Positions 9,186 through 18,434 are shown, counted from the stretch's first letter. The stretch is DNA of 64,000 nt from Rhizophagus irregularis (GCF_026210795.1 NC_089441.1:558001-622000), one strand, 5' to 3'. Notes: generated by a model from the letters alone, not told the origin. A program made the numbers and translations.

Positions 9186-9737
9186 TTAGCAACCCATCTC
9201 GCGAAGTTCTTCCGCAGAAGCCCTAAGAATCATGGCGCTTTTTTTACGTCCTTCGAAGTCAATCCGTAGCATCCTAGCTTTTAATCCAATAGCTCCTAAG
9301 GCTCGAGAAGCAAAGTTCTTAGTCATCGGATTTCTTACATGATTTACATAGTTCTCATAGAATGTAGTAAAGGGTTCGTCAATACCATCTGGGTATGTAT
9401 TCCGTAAGAACTGATATAAGGCAATTTCCCCACTGTCACATCCAATGGCTATAAGCTGTTCAAGAAGCCACTTCCTAGTATCCTCGTATGAATCTCCGTC
9501 CATAATTTTCATATCTAGTCTTTGTGTGAATAATTGTGTAAAATCCGCATTACTTGCCCGACGGATAATCTGGACCAACTTATCCCTGGCAAGTCCCAAG
9601 GCTTGTAAAGGTTCACTCTCGTCACCAATCTTCTTTATAATCTGTCTATACAACATGCTGGATAATCCTCTATATGCCGCTTTTGCAGAGAATACTCCAC
9701 AGTTCTGACACTGGTTTATTACGATTGATGTTGACAT
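9186..9737 (-). CDS. Polinton gene of unknown function, helical
   Basis: 183 residues starting MSTSIVINQCQNCGVFSAKA. A CQNC pair near the N-terminus precedes an otherwise all-helical, mixed-charge domain (RQIIKKIGDESEPLQALGLA, FASRALGAIGLKARMLRI). There is no signal peptide or membrane segment. It lies tail to tail with the ATPase gene, 13 bp apart. The ATPase's own C-terminal domain and this protein are both unfamiliar and could be partners. I see no jelly-roll signature and do not assign a capsid role. Confidence 0.65.
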   Translation of the reverse strand: MSTSIVINQCQNCGVFSAKAAYRGLSSMLYRQIIKKIGDESEPLQALGLARDKLVQIIRRASNADFTQLFTQRLDMKIMDGDSYEDTRKWLLEQLIAIGCDSGEIALYQFLRNTYPDGIDEPFTTFYENYVNHVRNPMTKNFASRALGAIGLKARMLRIDFEGRKKSAMILRASAEELREMGC

Positions 9738-9897
9738 GGCTATCTTTCTTTGATTATTCGCTCATTTAGTATCCTTCACAATCTTTTTTATATATTGTTA
9801 TCTTTAAATACCTGTCATTTGTATAAAAAAAAAATAACTGGCATTAAGGGATCAACCGTTGGAAAGACCGGAAGACCAGAGGACCGGAGGACTGACC

Positions 9898-10484
9898 ATT
9901 AGGAAGCGCAGTCCTTGCACAACTTGTCCGTTAAGTCACTTGGGCTTACAGGCATGAGACATTCCCTACACAACTCAATATTAAGCTCTGCAAGTCTCAG
10001 GGCATAGTCCTCCAAAGTTCGTGGACGACCGGAAGGACCGGAGGAAGGTGTCCCGTTAGTCGTATTCTGCTGTAAGATAAAATCATCATATTCATCTTGG
10101 TCAGCTTGAATAGCGGCTCTGATTTGTTGTATATTATTGAAAGTTAACCGCTGGCCATCAAGATTTTCCTCATTATAGCGTGTTTCATTGATGATTTCCT
10201 CTATAAGCTCCTCCTTTTCAGAATGAACAAGGTAGTAGTCCTCAACTACCTCGTAGTCACTCTCAACCAGTCTATGATACGTTCTAGTACCGTGTTGAAT
10301 ATAGCGTCCTGTATCTGTATTTAAATATACAGGTTGTTCCTGGGTGGAGGCGGTACGGTTTGTCTACGGACAAGCCTTCCATCGATATAATCATGGGATT
10401 CCATAACTATTCGATTAAAGGTATCTCCACCAACACGGATTGGACGTCCGGTTATAGGATTAGTTATATAAGGGTATGACATGT
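9898..10484 (-). pseudogene. Broken Polinton gene with repeated NPxTGR motif (2-cysteine-adaptor-like)
   Basis: The minus strand starts MSYPYITNPITGRPIRVGG and later shows a second, related motif, NTDTGRYIQHGTRTYHRL. NPxTGRxI followed by Gly/Thr-Tyr/Phe is the signature of the short 2-cysteine-adaptor-like domains common in large DNA viruses and Polinton-like elements. A C-terminal CREC…CKDC pair suggests zinc binding. Between them is an acidic helical stretch. The gene is broken in this copy, so no full-length frame is present. The role in the family is not firmly known; scaffold or adaptor functions have been suggested. Confidence 0.6.
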
Positions 10485-10978
10485 CTTTTTTCTGTACGTG
10501 TCTACATACCTAATTGTTATCTTCAATTTACAATAACCAAGTGACATCGTCATCAGTCCTTGTCAAAAAATGCGAGGATGCCTGATGATGAGGTTACATG
10601 GTCATCAGTCCTTGTCGCAAAACACGAGGATACCTGATGAATAAGTTATTGGATTATTGGCCTAAAAAGCATTCATGGAAAAACTATGGATTATATTACA
10701 GAAAATGTGAACGGAGTTCATGTCACGTGATACCCTGAACAAATGTGTAGAGTGTCACGTGATTTCATGCGGTACGTAGATCATTTCCTTTTTGGGCGAT
10801 ACCCGTTCCACAAAAAATCGATTTTGGTAAAAATGCGTTTGGAACCTTGTGTAACATAAATTTCCTTTTTCGGTAATTCGGGATTACGCGGTAATGCCGG
10901 CCGGATCTAAAAAATATGACTCTGCAGGGTAATTCCTACGAAAGTCAAGTACAAAATGCTTACTCTTGTTGAGTCCAT
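10485..10978. other. Polinton intergenic region with two hairpin repeats
   Basis: No gene seen. Two copies of a short element, CATCAGTCCTTGTC…GAGGATRCCTGATGA, lie at about 10550-10588 and 10611-10650. Each is self-complementary at its ends (CATCAG against CTGATG) and could form a hairpin. A TTATCTTCAATTT motif at 10517-10530 precedes the minus-strand gene. The rest is unremarkable. Confidence 0.5.
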
Positions 10979-11379
10979 TCATACCACTCCCAGTCCCCAA
11001 GGATCGCCTCCCCATCTTTGTTCACTTAATGCATACTCTATGGTTTCCCTCTCTTGGGGGTCCACGACCATCCCATTCCTAAGCATTTTCTCCATAATAT
11101 AAAGCTGATCCTCGGTGAGGCGGTCTATCCAGTTTTTATAGAAGTTGTTTACATCTTCAAACGTCATCCACTCAATATCCCCCTTTTCAAACCGCTTTCC
11201 AAGAGCCTGGATTTCCCAGTACACATCCCCGATCGTAGTGGCATAATTTTTCCACCTCTTATATGCCTCTTGACGAACTTCCTGCCACCACACTCTACCT
11301 TACTCACTGCAATAAGGTCAGTATCCGGGATCTTTGCGACAATGCGTTCGACTATTTCTACTGGTAATCGGTCCAACAT
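10979..11379 (-). pseudogene. F-box-like gene in the Polinton, broken
   Basis: The minus strand begins MLDRLPVEIVERIVAKI and continues PDTDLIAVSKV, a good match to the N-terminal half of an F-box (LP.Ei…I…i…dl…s.V). F-box proteins link substrates to SCF ubiquitin ligases through Skp1. A second overlapping frame (10979-11293) has WWQEVRQEAYKRWKNYATTI and a helical remainder. The gene is broken in this copy. F-box genes are abundant in fungi and some large viruses use them to redirect host degradation, so capture from a host is plausible but inferred. Confidence 0.55.
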
Positions 11380-11488
11380 GATGTTATGTTACTTATACTA
11401 TAGCTATCTTCAATTACTGTATGCCTATTACACATGGATAAAAAATATATACTAAATTCGTACAGAATCGTAGGACCACAGAAGCCGC

Positions 11489-11959
11489 TTATGCAAGAAG
11501 TTCTGTTAAGGTTTTCTCAGCCTTGTTTTTAGTAATAGCTCGCTTTGGGGGACCGGTTGATGAGTCCTTAGTCGCATTATAATACAATTCGAAGAGGGCC
11601 TCAAGCTTATCTAGGAGAGCTTGTTTATTCTTGTATGATTCGCGGATTTTTGCTATTTTAGCAGTATATGCCGCATTATCTGGGAAGAGTTTTCTGGCCA
11701 CGAACTTCACATATGATACAGGAGAATTTGCCGTTTGGATTCGCTTGATATACTTCACGTGGTCCTGGACGAGGTAACTGGTTTTGCTAAACCCAGATAC
11801 TAATGCGATTACTATAGTATCTTTTAATGCGCGGATAATCTTGGGGACAGTTTCGTCAGAGACAACATTAGGCTGAATGCGCGATGCCTCGTAAATAACC
11901 TCCTCACTAGTGCTGTCAGTGCTGTTAACAATGCTTGCGAATTCGGTATATGTTGACAT
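11489..11959 (-). CDS. Polinton gene of unknown function
   Basis: 156 residues starting MSTYTEFASIVNSTDSTSEE. It is all-helical, without Cys or membrane segments. The last third is basic with a coiled-coil tendency (YKNKQALLDKLEALFELYYN). The start is preceded about 30 bp upstream by CTGAAGATTT on the coding strand, related to the motif seen before several other genes of the element. Compact neighbours on the same strand suggest co-expression with the polymerase cluster. I do not recognise the family. Confidence 0.6.
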   Translation of the reverse strand: MSTYTEFASIVNSTDSTSEEVIYEASRIQPNVVSDETVPKIIRALKDTIVIALVSGFSKTSYLVQDHVKYIKRIQTANSPVSYVKFVARKLFPDNAAYTAKIAKIRESYKNKQALLDKLEALFELYYNATKDSSTGPPKRAITKNKAEKTLTELLA

Positions 11960-12041
11960 GATTCTTTGTACTTTGTAAAAAATATAAATCTTCAGTTACC
12001 TGTTCATTCGAATGAGAAAAAATAAATATGAACCTCGGGGT

Positions 12042-12578
12042 TTACACTTGGGATACTGCAAGACAGTAGAAGCGTCGCTCGGCCTTTTGCATCAATGGAG
12101 AGCCTGGTCTATATAACCAGGGGATAGCGACTTTCTGGATTATCCTAGCCGCTTTATTGTTCCTTCTTTCTATATATCTCCTAAAGGCATTCTGGATCAT
12201 TTCAGCATGATGAGTATAATAGTCGAAATTAAAATGCTTTGGGCAACTATATAAATGTAGTCGCACCGCTTGATCCATGAAAGCGTCAGCTCCCCATCCG
12301 CGATCAATAAAAGATTTACAGTAGGTACAGTACCACCTATTTGGTAGTCGTGATACTATTCTCCTAATGTGCACAATATAAGCATATACAGCTTGACGAG
12401 ACCTTGGATAAGGTAGCCGCCTATGAAAACCTATTCTACTACAAGTCTCATAATATTGCACAGCATTCTGAATGCGCTTAGCCCACGCGTGGAAACTTTC
12501 GTCGTCTTGTCTACCTAATCCGTTGGTGTTTTGCATTTGGGTATCTCGTAAGATTACATATCCCATAGGTTTATTCAA
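12042..12578 (-). CDS. Polinton gene with zinc-finger-like and IQ-like motifs
   Basis: 178 residues. The centre holds CTYCKSFIDRG … LHLYSCPKHF, a CxxC…CxxH pattern likely to bind zinc. The C-terminal part contains AEMIQNAFRRYIERR and AARIIQKVAI, close to IQ calmodulin-binding helices (IQxxxRxxxxR). The N-terminal half is basic (RLPYPRSRQAVYAYIVHIRR). The gene lies directly downstream of the polymerase gene on the same strand, 57 bp apart. A nucleic-acid binding role is possible, but I do not know the family. Confidence 0.6.
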   Translation of the reverse strand: MNKPMGYVILRDTQMQNTNGLGRQDDESFHAWAKRIQNAVQYYETCSRIGFHRRLPYPRSRQAVYAYIVHIRRIVSRLPNRWYCTYCKSFIDRGWGADAFMDQAVRLHLYSCPKHFNFDYYTHHAEMIQNAFRRYIERRNNKAARIIQKVAIPWLYRPGSPLMQKAERRFYCLAVSQV

Positions 12579-12635
12579 TTATGCCATCACAATATGTCAG
12601 TAAAAAATATACATACCGGTCCCTAGCAATCATGT

Positions 12636-14483
12636 TCAGATAACCTTGTTCGCATTTTTCACATGGCAGTATCCCGCGGTTTCAAACTTGAAAGTCTTTA
12701 GAGTCATATCTGCATTTTCTGAACAAGTGAAAAGCGCGGGGCTATCTGGCTGTTCTTCTAAAATAAATCCATCTGTATGGATACGTCGTACTTTATCCTT
12801 GTATGGTTGAATTGCCTCAGATGTGATTTTGCGACCACGTGCTAATAAGAATGGGGCGATCCTGGGATACTCACCTTTGAAGGGATTACCCGGGTTTGTA
12901 AACTGGAATCGCCACTGGTCAGATCCTACTGGTATGATAGAGTCGAGTGTATGGCCCTCTGGAAATGTAAATGGGTCTGTTTGATCTGTGGTGAGTATCT
13001 TGTAATTACGCTTCCTCTGGTATAATGCTCCCCATAATGTGTTGAGGACTCGCTTTGCCACGCGGCCAGCTATGCCACCCTGGTTTTTAATTTTGAAGAG
13101 GAAGTGTACATACTCACCGAATATTACGGTCCCAGGGATTCTTGCGTCTCTGTCGTATATCAAGGCATTTGGCTTCCCATCCTGTATTAACTGTATATTG
13201 AGACCAAGTTTTTTTGCTCGTTGTAAGTCGATGAATGTATAGATTCCCCTTTTATTCTGTCGGAAGAGAATATTATTCCCATTTACCCTAGCACGGAATA
13301 ATCCATATAAGGCATAACCCCTGTGGTCAACAAAGTCATTAAGTGTCTGGAATTTACCCCGTCTGATTGGAAAGTTCGCGTTCGATTGTTGGATACTCGG
13401 GTATAAACTTGTTGCATCGTACTGTCTTCCATAGCCCTTCCACTCGTTATCTGCCCAGATTAATCCGCCCATCATTGCATCACTTAACCACTCTGCTTCT
13501 ATCGGGTCAAGAGGATCATTGGCTGGAATCCCTACACTTAATCGTTCGAATAACCAGAGAGCCGTTCTTTTGTAAGACCAGTTATGGTATGATAAGTCGA
13601 TTCCTAAACCGAACTTCTTTGTCTCCTGTAGAAAGGAATTCCGCTCCTCGTGGATTCTCTGATATGCTTCTTCGAGAGTTTCATATACCCCAGTCTTACG
13701 GTTTTTCTCGACGGGGATGAAAGAACTCTTGGAATTCTTAGTTTTTTGAAACTGCCCAATTGTGCAAGACTTAACCGTTTTGCCGTTGTATATTGTGACT
13801 ACATTATTGGTCCCATCTTCATGGTATACAATGGGTAAATTATGCTTTCTATCTATTTTACTGGGGTGGAGTCTTCCGGGATTTAACGTGAGGGAGTAAT
13901 GGCCCTCAGACAGGATGAGAGTCGCACGTCTATCGGACTTACTCTTAGAGATTCGGGTGATGTCCCCCACAATATTAATTGCGAGACTTCCTGCGAGTTG
14001 TTCAACCTTGTCCATGCATGAAACTGGGATGGGAGCATCGCGATTGAGACCTAATGCCTTTTTGATATACTTGGGCTTTTCGATTGACTTTGGCATTTTA
14101 GAGAATGTGCCGTAGATATTTTTCAGGCATTCATACAGGCAATCATTTAGCTCCCCGTTGCAACCTCCTGCAACCGGTGGGGCATCTCTCACATAAATTA
14201 TGAATCGTTCAAAATAATCAGGGTCTGCGTCATCCGGTAGTTGTGCTTCGTCGTAGTGGTCCAAGAGTGAGAAAAGGCTAGCTGGTTGGTTTCCTGATGT
14301 CCATCCACCGGGTTTCCAGTTTTCATAGGGGAGCAGGATCTGAAATTTATGTGTCGGATACCGGGATTGGAGTCGCTGTCCAAGTTTTGCTATTGCTCCT
14401 CTGGAAAATCTTGCGCCTGAATACTGTAATTCTTTGATATCCGGTCTTGTAGGTAAAGCACGGACAATCTCTGAATAAACCAT
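12636..14483 (-). CDS. Family-B DNA polymerase of protein-primed type, with OTU-like N-terminal segment
   Basis: 615 residues. The palm motifs are visible: YDATSLYPSIQQ (about residue 355, motif A), RVLNTLWGALYQRKRN (about 475-490, motif B) and RIHTDGFILEEQ (about 565, motif C with HTD in place of DTD). This is the replication enzyme of Polintons. The protein is shorter than usual (often about 1000 residues or more), and I cannot see the exonuclease motifs. The N-terminal part has GGCNGELNDCLYECL (about 105-120) and SEGHYSLTL (about 190), a Cys/His arrangement like an OTU-type cysteine protease. This could be a peptidase domain or a divergent terminal-protein region. Confidence 0.85.
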   Translation of the reverse strand: MVYSEIVRALPTRPDIKELQYSGARFSRGAIAKLGQRLQSRYPTHKFQILLPYENWKPGGWTSGNQPASLFSLLDHYDEAQLPDDADPDYFERFIIYVRDAPPVAGGCNGELNDCLYECLKNIYGTFSKMPKSIEKPKYIKKALGLNRDAPIPVSCMDKVEQLAGSLAINIVGDITRISKSKSDRRATLILSEGHYSLTLNPGRLHPSKIDRKHNLPIVYHEDGTNNVVTIYNGKTVKSCTIGQFQKTKNSKSSFIPVEKNRKTGVYETLEEAYQRIHEERNSFLQETKKFGLGIDLSYHNWSYKRTALWLFERLSVGIPANDPLDPIEAEWLSDAMMGGLIWADNEWKGYGRQYDATSLYPSIQQSNANFPIRRGKFQTLNDFVDHRGYALYGLFRARVNGNNILFRQNKRGIYTFIDLQRAKKLGLNIQLIQDGKPNALIYDRDARIPGTVIFGEYVHFLFKIKNQGGIAGRVAKRVLNTLWGALYQRKRNYKILTTDQTDPFTFPEGHTLDSIIPVGSDQWRFQFTNPGNPFKGEYPRIAPFLLARGRKITSEAIQPYKDKVRRIHTDGFILEEQPDSPALFTCSENADMTLKTFKFETAGYCHVKNANKVI

Positions 14484-14566
14484 TTGATGTATTTATGAAT
14501 TGTGTTCAGTTGTAATATAGGTTTTTTATACAAAAAATATAAGATAACTAAGAAGTGCTTATCTTA

Positions 14567-15874
14567 TTAAAAGGAGTCAATCTTGCTGCATACACGATCA
14601 AGATCCTCTTCATCCCAGTCGTCGATGAGTCCATTGGCGGCTTCCCATTCACGTTCCATATCGGTTTTTGGACATTCCTCGGGGATCTCTCGCGCTTTAC
14701 CCTTATCTGCCCTCATAGTTTCATAACCAGAGGGGGTGGGGATAATTTCAGCATCACGATTATCCTTGTATACTCTTATTAAATCCGTGAGTTCTTTACG
14801 GCTAGGTGTTTTGGGTAAGTATCCATTATATTCGATCCAGTCCTTGAAGCGGTCTACTACTTCCCTAAGGTAGTACTGGTACTCGTTCTCAATACGTGTT
14901 GTGGGACATTCCTTTACTTCAAACGCGAGTATTTCCCAGTCATAGTCATCTGACGCGTCTTGGTACTTGGCCCATAATTCCTTACCTGTATTGTAGAGAT
15001 CATTGAAGACCTGGTCCTTTGAATTTTTAACCCACGGTTTGCGATCCCATCGGTGCCTTTCATACCAAGCCCAGTGCGCTCGAGTACCTTCCTTTGGTTT
15101 AGGGTCCCAGTCAACTTCTAGTTCTGTGTCGGGTTCTGGGATAGGTTGCTCTTCAGGAGCCGGTTCTGGGTCAGGCTTAGTGACAGATGCAGAAAATTCT
15201 GCGAGGGATTCGGATTTTGTGGAAGATTCTGCGGGTGACTCGGGTTGTTGCTTAAGAACTGGGTCTACGGTTGTAGAATCCGAGTCTGATAACAAGTCAT
15301 CTAAGACGTCGTAGTCATCTGACTCGGGGATGGATTCTTCTTGGTCAGATTCCTCGTCAGATAGATAACAATCTGAGAAGCTATCTATAAGTTCATCGGT
15401 GTCTGACTCATTAGTATCTTTATCGGGATCCGGTTGTTCTTCCCTTAACTCTTGTTGACGTTCTTTTAAGTGGTCAGGCTTGGGTGGAAGCGGTGGAGGA
15501 GTCTTACGAATTACAGGTGCGGGTTTTTCCTCAGCGGGTTCGGGTTTTTTCTCAGTGGGTTTTTCCTCAGCGGGTTTTTCCTCAGCGGGTTTCTCGGCAA
15601 CTAACTCTACTCCCTCTACTGGTGCTTCCTGTACGTCTTGTACATCTTGGATTACTTTACTAAAATTCTCCACGATTTTTGCTTTATCTAGTATGTAATA
15701 GTTTATTCGGGTACCTGAGCGGCTTACACGCATTTTAGGGGCGAATTGTTTAATCTCCATACCGAATTTATTGTCACTTAGTGTTTTGTTTTCACCCTTC
15801 TCACTGCACCAATTCTGGTAAGTGCTATAGAAATTTGTACACGGGATTTCAAGTGTGTCGCAATTGTCGGCCAC
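14567..15874 (-). CDS. Winged-helix-like domain plus long acidic linker, next to the SF3 helicase
   Basis: 435 residues. The first 75 residues contain FYSTYQNWCSEKGENKTLS then FGMEIKQF, the pattern of the small domain found behind the helicase in D5/P4-type primase-helicases. A long Pro/Glu/Lys repeat (PAEEKPAEEKPTEKK) and Ser/Asp/Glu-rich linker follow, then a C-terminal helical domain (HWAWYERHRWDRKPWVKN). The frame overlaps the end of the helicase gene by about 97 bp. Whether the cell makes one product or two cannot be told here. The C-terminal domain is unfamiliar. Confidence 0.7.
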   Translation of the reverse strand: MADNCDTLEIPCTNFYSTYQNWCSEKGENKTLSDNKFGMEIKQFAPKMRVSRSGTRINYYILDKAKIVENFSKVIQDVQDVQEAPVEGVELVAEKPAEEKPAEEKPTEKKPEPAEEKPAPVIRKTPPPLPPKPDHLKERQQELREEQPDPDKDTNESDTDELIDSFSDCYLSDEESDQEESIPESDDYDVLDDLLSDSDSTTVDPVLKQQPESPAESSTKSESLAEFSASVTKPDPEPAPEEQPIPEPDTELEVDWDPKPKEGTRAHWAWYERHRWDRKPWVKNSKDQVFNDLYNTGKELWAKYQDASDDYDWEILAFEVKECPTTRIENEYQYYLREVVDRFKDWIEYNGYLPKTPSRKELTDLIRVYKDNRDAEIIPTPSGYETMRADKGKAREIPEECPKTDMEREWEAANGLIDDWDEEDLDRVCSKIDSF

Positions 15875-17037
15875 ATCATTTCAAGGTAATATTGTATAAA
15901 ACGCTGGGGATTCGGGATACTTGCTTCAATTAACTCCCGTTTCATTTGAGTATCAGGAATAGATCGGGGATTGAAGCCAGTTAAGTCTCGGCTAAGTAGA
16001 TAGGACATGAAGGAACTGGCTGTATCCGGATTTTCTAATACTTTTACGAGAGAACCGAAGTATTCTCTATTGCCCTTATATTTGGCTGAGACGTTGAGAG
16101 CTACAAATCTTTCATCTCCCATTTCTATGCGGATTGGCATAGCATGATTACTGAGGATCATGTAGCCAGCAAAGTCATCAATAACCTTCACATCTATCCC
16201 CTTTTCCTCAATAGAGATGTAAGGCTCGGTGATTAAACTCTTGAGTCGGTTGTTTGCCCCGTGCCATTCCTTGCCTGACATATCGCATTCATTGAGGATG
16301 ATAAGTTTTTTGGCACGAACAGCCGCATTGAACCTTCCCATTACATCTTCAAGACGAGTAGTGGAGAGGAAATTTTCACGGCCAAGAATACGTTCTCCGA
16401 TAAAATCGGTTAAGATATTCTTACCACATCTGGGGGGACTGCGCATGATAATTGCTGTACCGGGTTTTTTGTCTGGATTTTGAATTAGAAATGCGAGCCA
16501 GTTGAGGATGTATATAGTTAATTGCTTATCTTCTGCACACCATACCTCATGAACATGTCGGATGATTGGATTAACTAGGTTTGGTTTGATGCGCTCAGCG
16601 GGTTGGGCCCTGAAACCTAGGAAGAGATTGAAGAATTCAGGATTATACTTTGGCGCATTTGGGGGATAAGGCATGAAGTTTACATCTGTATAACAGATCT
16701 TTGCGATTGATGCTTGGAGAAGAAGATCCTTTAATTTGGTGGATGTGGTCACGTCACTGTCTTCTCTGGTATCTGACCGAATAATTACCTTGTGCTTAGT
16801 AGAAATCCCCTTAAGATCTGCGGCGAACTCGAAGTATATGCTTCCATTGTAAGCCTTCTTTTTTCTAATCCACATGCTGGATTTTGTGGTGATGAAAGCC
16901 ACAGAAGCCAAGATTGCTGAATTGACGCTTTCCTTCGTGTGTGTACCTACACATTTTTTAAGAAGGTCATCGTAGAAGAAACGGTTGTTGGGGTTAAAGA
17001 TTGCTGGAACTTGAGCGGCCATTTTTTGTTCTATCAA
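15778..17037 (-). CDS. D5-like superfamily 3 helicase
   Basis: 419 residues. IIMRSPPRCGKNILTDFIG (about 193-211) is the Walker A loop, KKLIILNECDM (about 242-252) Walker B, and FAGYMILSNHAMPI (about 285-298) the SF3 motif C with the sensor Asn. This places it with D5/P4-like replicative helicases of viruses and Polinton-like elements, which unwind DNA for the polymerase. No archaeo-eukaryotic primase domain is obvious in the N-terminal 150 residues, although a divergent one could hide there. The gene starts 14 bp inside the right terminal repeat boundary. CAATTGAAGATTA lies about 28 bp upstream of its start on the coding strand, mirroring the first gene at the other end. Confidence 0.87.
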   Translation of the reverse strand: MIEQKMAAQVPAIFNPNNRFFYDDLLKKCVGTHTKESVNSAILASVAFITTKSSMWIRKKKAYNGSIYFEFAADLKGISTKHKVIIRSDTREDSDVTTSTKLKDLLLQASIAKICYTDVNFMPYPPNAPKYNPEFFNLFLGFRAQPAERIKPNLVNPIIRHVHEVWCAEDKQLTIYILNWLAFLIQNPDKKPGTAIIMRSPPRCGKNILTDFIGERILGRENFLSTTRLEDVMGRFNAAVRAKKLIILNECDMSGKEWHGANNRLKSLITEPYISIEEKGIDVKVIDDFAGYMILSNHAMPIRIEMGDERFVALNVSAKYKGNREYFGSLVKVLENPDTASSFMSYLLSRDLTGFNPRSIPDTQMKRELIEASIPNPQRFIQYYLEMMWPTIATHLKSRVQISIALTRIGAVRRVKTKH

Positions 17038-17050
17038 ATCGAGTACTAAT

Positions 17051-17567
17051 TTATAGTTACCTAATCTTCAATTGCCGAATGTATTTTTTCTGACGGGGGT
17101 AAGTGGTCATAGTTCGGGTGCCATAGTTCGGCTGCCATAGTTCGGCTGCCATAGTTCGGGTGCCATAGTTCAGGACATAGGGGGTCATACTTGGGGGTCT
17201 AGGTGAGTATATAAAGGGTAATCATAGCGTGAATCGGGTTTTGGGGTCTGAGGGGCTGACTAAGGCTGCCATAGTATTATTATAAGATTTTTCATACTAT
17301 GGCAGGTACTATGGCAGGAGATTCTGTTTGATTTCGGCTTTATTCGCGTTTTTATTCCGTTTTTAAGTAGTCTGCCATAGTTGCCATAGTTGTCATAGTA
17401 AGTTATATATAAGAAAAAATGTAGAAAAAAAAATAAGTGGAAAAATACCGTGGCAGACCATGGTACTGTGGCAGGTAAACCTGCCCCACGGAGGGGAGAT
17501 GTAGGTACTGCGAGGCCCTTGAGGCCGAGGTGGGGTGAGCGCTAGCGAGAGCACACTACCAGCCCGA
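17051..17567 (-). repeat. Right terminal inverted repeat of the Polinton-like element
   Basis: Reverse complement of 2157-2839 with fewer copies of the internal CGAACTATGGCASC minisatellite. It ends …CACTACCAGCCCGA. Confidence 0.85.
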
Positions 17568-18434
17568 CGACATATCAACAAACCAATCAAACATTTATTA
17601 TACAAAAAGGACAACATTGCTCCGAATGCTGACAACTACCAATTTTTTATACCTTTTTATATAAACAATTCCCAACACGCTAATACAATCAAGGCGAATG
17701 TGAATCATCTTGGGGCTCGTATTCACATTTCTTCTACTTCACTATCATTCGATGATTTGATTCCTTGGGTTGAAGAATATAATCCTATTCCTAACATATT
17801 TATCCCGTTAAAATACCGAGATATTATCCCAAAAGAACCTATTTACATTTTGACTGAAGAAGGTGATACTTATATTCCACCTGGCTCTAGACAGTGGTTC
17901 ACTTATATGTACAATTTAGAAAAGAGAATCAGAAGACAACAACGTTTCGATGAACAGGATCGCCAACTCCAGGCTGAAGCTCTAGCCGAATGGAATTTAC
18001 GAGAACAAAATAATAATGCAAGGGCCGCTTATTATGGTACAAGTCGCAAACATTTAGGATCACGTTTACGAGATCCAGTTATACTTACAACCGTACAGAA
18101 TTGCTATGATGAATATATACGCCGTCATATTGAAGACAAGAATCACCCCGATCATATCAATAATGAAAGAAAACAGCGTAATCTTAACAAAAATTTATCT
18201 AAATTTTTGAAACAATTTACATTCAATTCTCTTACTCGTCAAGACGACTTATCAGATGATACTAAAATTTTAGAACATCGACCCAACAAACACGATTCAA
18301 CTCGATTTACTAATACAATTTCCAACAATTTATCACATCCTAACAAACGTCCTCGTCCTTCTACTGATACATTAGACAACTCCACAGTAGCTGGACCGTC
18401 AACTAATTCAGAAAAATTTTTTATTTATATGTAA
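17568..18434 (+). pseudogene. Right part of the LINE-like unit's coding region
   Basis: After the right end of the Polinton-like element, an open frame runs to 18434 (…HINKPIKHLLYKKDN… to …NSEKFFIYM). Upstream of 17568 the frame belongs to Polinton terminal repeat, so the ATG at 17535 is an accident of the insertion. The product is hydrophilic. It has a Q/R/E-rich helical stretch (EKRIRRQQRFDEQDRQLQAE) in the middle and a Ser/Thr/Asn/Pro-rich tail. The target duplication encodes Arg-His on both sides (CGTCAT and CGACAT), in the frame that is open on the right side. No known domain was recognised. Confidence 0.5.

Larger units (their letters stand above)
2157..17567. mobile_element. Polinton-like (Maverick-like) element with Gag and retropepsin genes
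   Basis: This 15.4-kb element has terminal inverted repeats of about 0.5-0.7 kb, flanked by CGTCAT (2151-2156) and CGACAT (17568-17573), a 6-bp target duplication with one difference. Six base pairs is the usual Polinton value. The core set is present: chromodomain integrase, FtsK/HerA-type ATPase, family-B DNA polymerase of the protein-primed type, D5-like SF3 helicase and a viral-type zinc ribbon. I find no double-jelly-roll capsid, penton or adenain-like cysteine protease. Instead there is a Gag-like gene and a retropepsin-like gene, packed tightly between integrase and ATPase. It is a fossil to moderately preserved copy. Most genes look whole and a few (about three or four) are broken. 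Its higher G+C content and compact genes set it apart from the surrounding DNA. It inserted into an already integrated LINE-like unit. Confidence 0.85.

Noticed and set aside
9186-9737. Possible major capsid protein of the Polinton-like element
   Set aside because: It is too short (183 residues) and predicted helical, with no jelly-roll strand pattern visible.
15003-15698. Gly/Ser-rich plus-strand frames
   Set aside because: They mirror the Pro/Glu/Ser-rich linker on the coding strand.
17535-17567. ATG at the start of the right LINE-like frame
   Set aside because: It lies in the Polinton terminal repeat and is not native to the interrupted gene.
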